A stretch of DNA of 17,444 nt from an uncultured Clostridia bacterium (lineage in GTDB: Bacteria; Bacillota; Clostridia; Christensenellales; UBA1242). The translations under genes were made by a program, and so were the position numbers. Every line of letters starts with the position of its first letter. Within the stretch, counting starts at the first letter, position 1. Below the pieces are notes generated by a model, which saw nothing but the letters and a program-made list of their open reading frames with translations, was not told the DNA's origin and did not search any database. Below, piece after piece: positions 1-5,636 of the stretch. Location of the stretch: NCBI GenBank assembly GCA_947589655.1, contig CANQCE010000008.1:1-17444 (forward strand). Reading direction: 5' to 3'.

Positions 1-1290
1 ATCACTTGCAGCTTAACAAGCGTTATACTTGCTGCTCTCACGGCAAATGTGGGTAGCAGTTTTTCTATTTTTTATGAGCCACAAGTTGATGCTTGGGCAA
101 CAACTACTTACAGAGATAATGACCTTAGCACTACAAATTTATTTGGTAGCGAATCCAAAATTGCAGAATACATTAGTGATGGCTATGTTATTGGAGATAA
201 TATTACGCTTATTTTTGATTTTTGGGGCAACGAAGGCATGGACAGCATCGGTTGGGGATTTTCTTCAGATGGTGAATATATAACAACTTCTTATCAAGGC
301 ATTACCGAAACTTGGGAGTTGGATTTGGGCTTGAGTGCTTATTTTGATTATAGCGAACAGAGTTGGATTTGGTGTGAGGCCTCGGACTTTTCTGAGTTAG
401 ACCGTTCTTCACTTGTGGCGATTCCTTGTTATGGCGGTTCAACCGGAGATGCCATAATTGTTCTATCTGACGCTTGGTTAAACCTCTCTTTTGGCGGTGA
501 GAATTTTAATACTTTTAATAGAACTTTTGCGCAAATTGTGTTTGGCTGTTTAAGACCATATGCGGACACTTTTTTAGGGCAGAACTTTTTTGATGGCATG
601 GCTGTTCCATTTTTTGATATTGGTTGCTGGCAATACCATTATAGAAATCACGAAAGGAGAGAGGACAATTTTGCATTTACGGAAGGATATTTGGATGGCG
701 CTCACATTGATGTGCTGGATATAGGCAATCTTGAAATTGCAGGAACTCCTGAAAACTATTTGTCTGCATATAGTGATTATTACGATGCAACGATAATTGT
801 CACTTCTTCGCCAGAATACACCTGGACCTTAAATGCAAATGCTTATGACGAAAGATATTTTGTGGAAGTTGATGGAAAAGTGCCTGAATCTTTTATTTAT
901 ATGCCAACAACGGTGGATTTTTCACAAATGACTGGTGTTTATGTTGATGTTTTGGGCGGTGCTGCTCGAGCGACATGTATGCCTTATTCTGTGCTACCTG
1001 ACCTTTGTTTCAAATGGCAATCTCCAGGGACTTGTGTTGCAAGCGGTGCTTTTGAAAATGTGGGAACGATTGTGGAAAATTGGGAGACAGTCTCGGATGA
1101 AAGCAAGGGAATTATTATCACGGTGTCATCATTTTTGTATAAAACAGATGCTTCTGGATTGCCAAAAATGTTTTGCAAGGTGCAAAATTATCTTTCAAGA
1201 GATGATAGAATGATGCCGTATGTTCTTATAAGTGGCAATAGCCATGTTGTATGCTATATTTCTCACAGACCTTATATAGATATTGTTTAA
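1..1290 (+). CDS. Probable exported protein of unknown function, 5' end outside window
   Basis: The frame is open from base 1 to the TAA at 1288-1290, giving 429 visible residues, so the true start lies upstream. A GTG at 49 is in frame but has no ribosome binding site and lies inside the hydrophobic stretch, so I reject it as the start. The first visible residues (ITCSLTSVILAALTANVG) look like the end of a signal peptide or membrane anchor, and AWA before TTT could be a signal peptidase I site. The rest is soluble, acidic and aromatic-rich, with many Asp, Tyr, Trp and Gly residues. It has about ten cysteines spread over the chain (for example in IPCYGG, FGCLRP, IGCWQY). I recognise no domain or catalytic motif. 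The gene ends just before the promoter of the PolC-type exonuclease and shows no functional link to it. The reading frame is secure; export is inferred and the function is unknown. Confidence 0.75.
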   Translation: MTCSLTSVILAALTANVGSSFSIFYEPQVDAWATTTYRDNDLSTTNLFGSESKIAEYISDGYVIGDNITLIFDFWGNEGMDSIGWGFSSDGEYITTSYQGITETWELDLGLSAYFDYSEQSWIWCEASDFSELDRSSLVAIPCYGGSTGDAIIVLSDAWLNLSFGGENFNTFNRTFAQIVFGCLRPYADTFLGQNFFDGMAVPFFDIGCWQYHYRNHERREDNFAFTEGYLDGAHIDVLDIGNLEIAGTPENYLSAYSDYYDATIIVTSSPEYTWTLNANAYDERYFVEVDGKVPESFIYMPTTVDFSQMTGVYVDVLGGAARATCMPYSVLPDLCFKWQSPGTCVASGAFENVGTIVENWETVSDESKGIIITVSSFLYKTDASGLPKMFCKVQNYLSRDDRMMPYVLISGNSHVVCYISHRPYIDIV

Positions 1291-1298
1291 ATAAGAAC

Positions 1299-1327
1299 TT
1301 GACATTTTTTTGCGTCTGGTTTAAAAT
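1299..1327 (+). promoter_or_regulatory. Sigma-A-type promoter of the PolC-type exonuclease gene
   Basis: The -35 box TTGACA (1299-1304) is a perfect consensus. It is followed after exactly 17 bp by TAAAAT (1322-1327). The expected transcription start, about 7 bases after the -10 box, falls on or next to the A of the ATG at 1334. The transcript would therefore have almost no leader. Confidence 0.75.
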
Positions 1328-1333
1328 GTTTAC

Positions 1334-2935
1334 ATGAACTTTGAACAAGAATTTACGCGCGAATTTGGCAATAAATATAATCAACTGCACTTTAAAAGTG
1401 CTGTTGTCAAAAAAAACGAGGGTAGCCTGGTTGTAACTTTTTTATATTCTTCGGCAGAGAAAGAACTTGCTGACGAAGAAAAAACTGAGATAACAAACTG
1501 GTTAAAAAGCCAACTTAAACTTGAAAAAATTGCCCTTAAAGTTAAATTTTTGCGCGTGTTTGTGGAAGAAAGGCTTATTCAAAAAGCCATAAAGGACTTT
1601 TTTGACAGAAAGCACAAACTTATAAGTACATATTTAAAAGATGACAGTTTTTCTGTGAAATGCACTCCGTTTGATGTTCAGGTGCAGGTGGAACTTTCGC
1701 CGCGACTGCAAGAACTTTTTAATGAGCATAAAGTGCAAGATGAACTAGGCAAATTTTTAAAAGAGAGTTTTCTGGTGGATTTTGCCATTATTCCGCACGT
1801 GAACAACGACCTTGTTGACGAGGTTGACATTGACAATGTGGAAATGAAAACCACATACAAATTAACGCCAAAGCACAAGGTTGAGATTATAAAAAATGTT
1901 GCTGGAACAGGTTTTTCCAGAAATTCCATTAAAGAACAGCGCCAAATTGAAGGCATGGAAGACACAGAAACGCATGAATATATGCTGGTGGAATACATAA
2001 GCAATATAAGGGCGGCAAAGGAAAATGCGACTATTGCAGGCTATTTACGCAAGATAGAGCGTAAAGATTATGTGATTAAAAAAGGCAAAAGAGTGGGGCA
2101 GGAAAAGGCATATTATCCTTTTGTGGTGCAAGATTTTCGCGGAAAGATGGATTGTGTATATTTTTGCCCAAAAGTTTATGTGCCAGAAATGGAAAAACTG
2201 GAAGAAACTATGTTTGTGCTTGTGCACGGAGACGTGAGGCCAAATCAATCGGGCAGGCTGCAACTTATAGCGGACAAAATTGCTTTGGCAGAGCCGGTTA
2301 AAGAGAAAGTGCAAGAGCGAAAGCCAGTTGAGCCAGACGGAAATGTTGTGGAAATTGAAAAACTTTCGGCGGTTGAGCAAGACAGCATGTTTGGCAGGCA
2401 GAACAAATACAACAAAAAAATTATGGGCAGAACCATTGTTGTTTTCGACTGCGAAACCACAGGCCTTAACCGAGAAGATGACGAGATTATTGAAATTGGT
2501 GCCGTTAAAATTGATGATGGCAACATAATCGAAAAATTTTCAACTTTTGTAAAGCCTTCAAAGCCAATTCCTTATGCAGTAACAAAACTTACAGGAATTA
2601 CGCAAGATATGGTGAAAAATGCACCACCAATTGAAGCGGTTATTAAAGATTTTTACAAATTTTCAGAAGGATGTGTGTTAAGTGGGCACAATGTTATCGA
2701 CTTTGATATACATTTTATAAAACGCGCAGGGGCATTGGTTGGGCTTGATTTTGACAATGAACTGATTGACACCATGAACGAGGCACGTGTGGCACGACTA
2801 AAGATATCTAAATTTAACCTTGCAACTGTAACACGTGTTTTGGGAATTTCTCTGGAAGGGGCACATCGCGCTTGGAACGATGCTTTCGCCACGGCACAAG
2901 TTTTATTAAGACTGAACTCCGTGGGCGGCAACTAG
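1334..2935 (+). CDS. PolC-type 3'-5' exonuclease protein lacking PHP and polymerase domains
   Basis: This 533-residue protein resembles the N-terminal part of the Gram-positive replicase PolC. Residues 1-225 match the PolC N-terminal region, with the LSPRLQELFN-type segment near 121-130. Residues about 233-320 form an OB fold. Residues about 366-527 are a DEDDh exonuclease: D372 and E374 in FDCETTGL, D458 in the GHNVIDFDIHF segment, and H511 and D516 in HRAWNDA. All catalytic positions are present, so 3'-5' proofreading-type activity is likely. In full-length PolC (about 1400 residues) the exonuclease is inserted in a PHP domain and followed by the polymerase palm, fingers and thumb. Here PHP sequence is absent, a short linker (321-365) joins OB to exonuclease, and translation stops at TAG after VGGN. 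The gene lies directly upstream of rimP, the usual polC position. The ATG at 1334 is used because the homologous N-terminus begins there, although no Shine-Dalgarno sequence precedes it. It could be a trans-acting proofreading subunit or a reduced relic. Confidence 0.85.
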   Translation: MNFEQEFTREFGNKYNQLHFKSAVVKKNEGSLVVTFLYSSAEKELADEEKTEITNWLKSQLKLEKIALKVKFLRVFVEERLIQKAIKDFFDRKHKLISTYLKDDSFSVKCTPFDVQVQVELSPRLQELFNEHKVQDELGKFLKESFLVDFAIIPHVNNDLVDEVDIDNVEMKTTYKLTPKHKVEIIKNVAGTGFSRNSIKEQRQIEGMEDTETHEYMLVEYISNIRAAKENATIAGYLRKIERKDYVIKKGKRVGQEKAYYPFVVQDFRGKMDCVYFCPKVYVPEMEKLEETMFVLVHGDVRPNQSGRLQLIADKIALAEPVKEKVQERKPVEPDGNVVEIEKLSAVEQDSMFGRQNKYNKKIMGRTIVVFDCETTGLNREDDEIIEIGAVKIDDGNIIEKFSTFVKPSKPIPYAVTKLTGITQDMVKNAPPIEAVIKDFYKFSEGCVLSGHNVIDFDIHFIKRAGALVGLDFDNELIDTMNEARVARLKISKFNLATVTRVLGISLEGAHRAWNDAFATAQVLLRLNSVGGN

Positions 2936-2945
2936 AATTTTCCCA

Positions 2946-2971
2946 CCCCAAAAATGTAAACATTTTCGGGG
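2946..2971 (+). other. Stem-loop just after the exonuclease gene
   Basis: An 11-bp stem (2946-2956 pairing with 2961-2971, one mismatch) closes a TAAA loop 10 bases after the stop codon. It is GC-capped, but GAACCCCGGG follows instead of a T-run, so it is not a classical intrinsic terminator. The last four G can alternatively pair with CCCC at 2974-2977. It may still stabilise the 3' end of the mRNA or belong to the structured block that follows. Confidence 0.55.
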
Positions 2972-2977
2972 AACCCC

Positions 2978-3032
2978 GGGAACGCGGACACGACTTTGCA
3001 AAGCAAAGTCTAACCGCTAAAATTCGTTTCCC
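2978..3032. repeat. Nested imperfect palindrome in the intergenic block
   Basis: Three pairs of arms nest around one centre. GGGAACG (2978-2984) faces CGTTTCCC (3025-3032) with one bulge, GCGG faces CCGC, and GACTTTG (2992-2998) faces CAAAGTC (3004-3010) around a CAAAG loop. The result is a long interrupted hairpin in either DNA or RNA. No reading frame of the neighbouring genes extends through it. Confidence 0.55.
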
Positions 3033-3090
3033 CCACGTGCCCCCTTTCGCCTGAGTATCAACTGATTGCCCGTCTTTGTTCGGCTAAGGT

Positions 3091-3143
3091 GCCAAAAAAT
3101 TCTTCTCGCCGAACGCAGTTCTACACTCCAAGAATTTTTTGGC
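3091..3143. repeat. Perfect 14-bp inverted repeat with 25-base spacer
   Basis: GCCAAAAAATTCTT (3091-3104) is exactly complementary to AAGAATTTTTTGGC (3130-3143), and two wobble pairs can extend the stem outward. The loop contains GCCGAAC (3108-3114), which is complementary to GTTCGGC (3078-3084) upstream of the left arm. The two stems interleave, which is a pseudoknot topology. The 6-base connection across a 14-bp stem is short, so the stems may instead be alternatives. Confidence 0.7.
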
Positions 3144-3327
3144 GTGTTTTGAGAGGGAGAATAAGCAGGGCTTTGCAAGTGGCTTCGAAGATAGTCGTGG
3201 GACATAGAAATTCCTACACTTGAAAAATTGAAAACCATATTTATATGAAAGAATAAGTGTGAGTTCGTAAAGGTTTTAAAAATTTTGAGAGAAAATTCAA
3301 TTTTTTCAAAAATTTAGTGCGAAAAAC

Positions 3328-3356
3328 TTGCTTTTTATTCTTAAATAGGTTATAAT
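3328..3356 (+). promoter_or_regulatory. Promoter of the rimP-nusA-infB operon
   Basis: TTGCTT (3328-3333) and a perfect TATAAT (3351-3356) are separated by exactly 17 bp. An AT-rich tract lies just upstream. The predicted start near 3363 gives a leader of about 65 bases before rimP. This is the only good promoter seen between the exonuclease gene and efp, so it probably serves rimP through infB and, with read-through, rbfA-nrnA-truB. Confidence 0.75.
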
Positions 3357-3373
3357 ATCTTTATCTTACTGGA

Positions 3374-3397
3374 CGAGGGGGCAATTTTGCCTCCTCG
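3374..3397 (+). promoter_or_regulatory. Leader hairpin upstream of rimP with alternative pairings
   Basis: CGAGGGGGCA (3374-3383) pairs with TGCCTCCTCG (3388-3397) around an ATTT loop. Nine pairs are Watson-Crick and one is a G-U wobble. The 3' arm contains CCTCC (3390-3394), complementary to the GGAGG of the rimP ribosome binding site (3420-3424). It also contains TGCCT (3388-3392), complementary to AGGCA (3408-3412). These pairings exclude one another, so the leader could switch between exposed and masked ribosome binding sites. No T-run follows, so it is not a terminator. Confidence 0.5.
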
Positions 3398-3428
3398 CTT
3401 CGTTATAAGGCACAAATTTGGAGGTTAT

Positions 3429-3884
3429 ATGAGCAAAATTAAGCAGCTTTGCGAAGAACGCCTGGGTGGCGTTATAAAAGAACTGGGCTACGAACTTGTA
3501 AGCGTTGATTATGTTAAAGAAAGCGGCGGCATGAGCCTTATTTTCACAATAGACAGCGAAAACGGCGTTGGCATTGACGATTGCGAGGTTGTTAGCAAAA
3601 AAATTGACCCTATTTTGGAAGAATTAAACCCAACCGATGATAAAACTTACACGCTTGTGGTTTCTTCTCCCGGATTGGACAGACCACTAAAAACTGACCG
3701 CGATTTAAACAGAGCTTTGGGGCAAGAGGTTGAAGTGACACTCTTTTCAAAACTTAACGGAAAGAAAAATTTTGTGGGGACACTAGAAAACTTTACAGAA
3801 AAAGAAATCACTTTGAAAACTGACACGGCAATGACCTTTGAACGAGCAAAAATTGCAAATATAAAAATGGTAATTAAATTTTAA
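3429..3884 (+). CDS. rimP: Ribosome maturation factor RimP
   Basis: RimP binds the small ribosomal subunit and helps its late assembly, probably by promoting uptake of ribosomal protein S12. The 151-residue length fits the family. The N-terminal alpha/beta domain shows LGYELVSVDYVKESGG, the segment EVVSKKIDPILEE, and VVSSPGLDRPLK, which is the family signature. The C-terminal SH3-like half (about residues 85-151) follows with EVEVTLFSKLNGKKNFVG. I take the ATG at 3429 because GGAGG lies at 3420-3424. A longer frame from TTG at 3387 would begin inside the leader hairpin and adds residues (MPPRFVIRHK) unlike the family. It is the first gene of the operon, 10 bases ahead of nusA, the standard bacterial arrangement. 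Confidence 0.95.
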   Translation: MSKIKQLCEERLGGVIKELGYELVSVDYVKESGGMSLIFTIDSENGVGIDDCEVVSKKIDPILEELNPTDDKTYTLVVSSPGLDRPLKTDRDLNRALGQEVEVTLFSKLNGKKNFVGTLENFTEKEITLKTDTAMTFERAKIANIKMVIKF

Positions 3885-3894
3885 GGAGATAAAA

Positions 3895-5058
3895 ATGGTA
3901 AACAAAGATTTTTTTAAAGCACTTGAAGACTTGGAAGCAGAAAAAAAGATTGACAAAGACACATTTATTCAAACTCTTGAAACGGCACTTACATCTGCTT
4001 ACAAAAAAATGTATGGAGAGGCCAAATCGGCAATGGTGAAACTTTATCCTGAGCGCAGCACCATAAGAATTTATTCTTACAAAACTGTTGTTGATGAGGT
4101 GGAAGACCCAGACAAAGAAATTTCCCTTGTTGATGCCAGGGCAATTAAAAAATCTTATAAAGTGGGCGACATTGTTGCCGTGGAAGAAACCACCAAAGAT
4201 TTTGGGCGTATTGCTGCACAAACTGCAAAGCAAGTTGTTATGCAAAAATTGCGTGAAATGGAAAGAACCAACGCTATGAACGAACTTTCTGAAAAAGAAG
4301 ACGAACTTTTAACAACAATTGTTAAGCGTGTTGATGGCGACACGGTTTATGTTCAAATTGCTGGAACAAACACCGAAGGCGTGATGATGAGAAACGACCA
4401 AATTCCAACCGACAAGTTTAACGTTGGCGACCGTGTTAAAGTTTATGTTAAGAAAATTAAAGACAGTTTTAAAGGCCCACAAATTCAAGTTTCCAGAAGC
4501 AATATTGGCTTTGTTAGAAAGCTGTTTGAACTTGAAGTTCCAGAAGTTGCAAGCGGCGAGGTGAAAATTAAAAATATCGCACGTGATGCAGGGAACAGAA
4601 CAAAAGTTGCAGTTTTTTCCGACAAGCCAAATGTTGACGCTGTTGGCGCTTGCGTAGGCAACAGGGGCAGCCGAATTAACACAATTGTAAACGAACTGAA
4701 TGGCGAGAAAATTGACCTTGTTGAATATTCTGACGACCCACTTGAATATATTGCAAGAGCTTTAAGTCCTGCAAAAGTGCTTTCAGTTGAAACAAATGAC
4801 AGCTTGAATATGAGCCAAGTTATTGTTCCAGACGACAAACTTTCGCTTGCCATAGGCAAAAATGGCCAGAATGTTAGATTGGCAGCAAAACTTACAGGTT
4901 GGAAGATAGATGTTAAGCCAGAAAGTTTCATTAAGCCTGCCGAAACTCAAAAGCAAGAAACAGAATATGAACTTACAGAACTTGCTGACGATACATCTTT
5001 TGACATGGGTGATTTGGAAGAACTTGAACCTATTGATGACGAATTTTCAGACAAATAA
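3895..5058 (+). CDS. nusA: Transcription termination/antitermination factor NusA
   Basis: NusA binds RNA polymerase and nascent RNA and modulates pausing, intrinsic termination and coupling to translation. The 387-residue chain has the N-terminal polymerase-binding domain (1-125), an S1 domain (about 136-200, with VYVQIAGTNTEGVM), KH1 (about 225-300, GACVGNRGSRI at 251-261) and KH2 (about 300-345, with the loop GKNGQN at 321-326). After KH2 comes only a short acidic tail rich in Glu and Asp. The C-terminal acidic repeats of E. coli NusA are missing, as is usual in Gram-positive bacteria. AAGGAG at 3883-3888 supports the ATG at 3895. It sits between rimP and rnpM in the conserved order. NusA commonly controls its own operon, which makes the structured leader upstream of rimP worth noting. 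Confidence 0.97.
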   Translation: MVNKDFFKALEDLEAEKKIDKDTFIQTLETALTSAYKKMYGEAKSAMVKLYPERSTIRIYSYKTVVDEVEDPDKEISLVDARAIKKSYKVGDIVAVEETTKDFGRIAAQTAKQVVMQKLREMERTNAMNELSEKEDELLTTIVKRVDGDTVYVQIAGTNTEGVMMRNDQIPTDKFNVGDRVKVYVKKIKDSFKGPQIQVSRSNIGFVRKLFELEVPEVASGEVKIKNIARDAGNRTKVAVFSDKPNVDAVGACVGNRGSRINTIVNELNGEKIDLVEYSDDPLEYIARALSPAKVLSVETNDSLNMSQVIVPDDKLSLAIGKNGQNVRLAAKLTGWKIDVKPESFIKPAETQKQETEYELTELADDTSFDMGDLEELEPIDDEFSDK

Positions 5059-5074
5059 TTTTTAAGGGGTAAAA

Positions 5075-5338
5075 ATGCAAAACAAACCTAAAGAAAAATT
5101 AAGGATGTGCATCGTTTGCCGAGAGCAGAGCGACAAAAAAGAACTGATAAGAATTGTTAAAAACAAAGAAGGTCAAATTTTTGTGGACAAAACTGGCAAG
5201 GCAAATGGGCGTGGGGCATATGTTTGCAAAGACAAAGAGTGTTACGCCAAACTTTGCAAGCAAAAATCTTTAAACAAAGCGTTTAAATGCAATGTTCCGC
5301 CTGAAGTATATGAAAAATTAGGAGAAGAAATTGGGTGA
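5075..5338 (+). CDS. rnpM: YlxR family RNA-binding protein (RNase P modulator RnpM)
   Basis: This small basic protein of 87 residues belongs to the YlxR family (DUF448), whose members bind RNA and have been linked to RNase P modulation in Bacillus, hence the name RnpM. The signature is clear: MCIVCREQSDKKELIRIV near the start, with the CxxCR motif, then DKTGKANGRGAYVC containing the conserved GRGAY, followed by CYAKLCKQKSLNKAF. Cysteines in these motifs could bind a metal in this lineage, which is inference. AAGGGGT lies just upstream of the ATG at 5075. An internal ATG at 5105 would start just before CIVCR and cannot be excluded. Its stop codon overlaps the TTG start of ylxQ by 8 bases, indicating coupled translation. 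Confidence 0.92.
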   Translation: MQNKPKEKLRMCIVCREQSDKKELIRIVKNKEGQIFVDKTGKANGRGAYVCKDKECYAKLCKQKSLNKAFKCNVPPEVYEKLGEEIG

Positions 5339-5636
5339 TTTAAAAGGTCTTATCAATTTGGCGAGAAAAGCAGGTTTTTTGGTTATAGGGCAGGACAATC
5401 TGCTGGAATATAACAAAAAATTGTTTCTTCTTGTGGCGGACAAATCGGCAGGGAAAGGGCTTTTAAGAGAGATGCAATTTCTTGCAAGAAAAAAAGAAAT
5501 TCCACTTCTGTTTGTGGAAGAACTGGGGGCTTTGATTGGGCTAGAAAACTGCAAAATTGTTGGCATTAGGAACAAAGATTTTGCAGAAAAAATAGAAAAT
5601 TTAATTAAAGGAGAAGAATTTGGCACAACAACTTAA
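5331..5636 (+). CDS. ylxQ: L7Ae/L30e-like ribosomal protein family, YlxQ
   Basis: This 101-residue protein matches the YlxQ family of L7Ae-like kink-turn RNA-binding proteins. It begins with LKGLINLARKAGFLVIGQDN, the typical L7Ae first helix and glycine-rich turn. It continues with KLFLLVADKSAGKGLLREM and IPLLFVEELGALIGLENCKIVGIRN, matching the conserved beta-alpha core. The family binds RNA; the precise target of YlxQ is not well defined. The start is TTG at 5331, preceded by GGAGAA at 5321-5326 inside the end of rnpM. The gene overlaps the next gene, infB, by 17 bases. Both overlaps point to translational coupling within the operon. Confidence 0.9.
   Translation: MGDLKGLINLARKAGFLVIGQDNLLEYNKKLFLLVADKSAGKGLLREMQFLARKKEIPLLFVEELGALIGLENCKIVGIRNKDFAEKIENLIKGEEFGTTT

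Larger units (their letters stand above)
2936..3327. other. Gene-free block with structured repeats, candidate dispersed element or RNA
   Basis: About 390 bases between the exonuclease stop and the rimP promoter contain no convincing gene. The first 200 bases look more GC-rich than the neighbours and are full of inverted repeats (2946-2971, 2978-3032, 3078-3114, 3091-3143, and CAAGTG/CACTTG at 3176-3181 and 3217-3222). A 73-codon frame on the minus strand (3017-3238) and short plus-strand frames exist, but they are serine- and arginine-rich, lack a convincing ribosome binding site and resemble no family I know. From about 3240 the sequence turns very AT-rich; the run just upstream of the -35 box at 3328 could act as an UP element. 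I favour a non-coding repeat or structured RNA over a protein gene, by inference from structure alone. Confidence 0.45.

Noticed and set aside
49..1290. GTG at 49 as the start of the first gene
   Set aside because: The frame is open to base 1, the GTG has no ribosome binding site, and it would cut a hydrophobic export-type segment. The gene is treated as 5'-truncated by the window.
2872..3054. 60-residue plus-strand frame overlapping the exonuclease end
   Set aside because: It starts inside the exonuclease gene in another frame and continues through hairpins, with no family resemblance.
3017..3238. 73-residue minus-strand frame in the intergenic block
   Set aside because: No convincing ribosome binding site, Ser/Arg-rich composition, and it runs through the perfect inverted repeat. 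It is better explained as chance in a structured non-coding region.
3387..3428. Extended rimP N-terminus from TTG 3387
   Set aside because: It begins in the leader hairpin, lacks a ribosome binding site and adds residues not seen in RimP.
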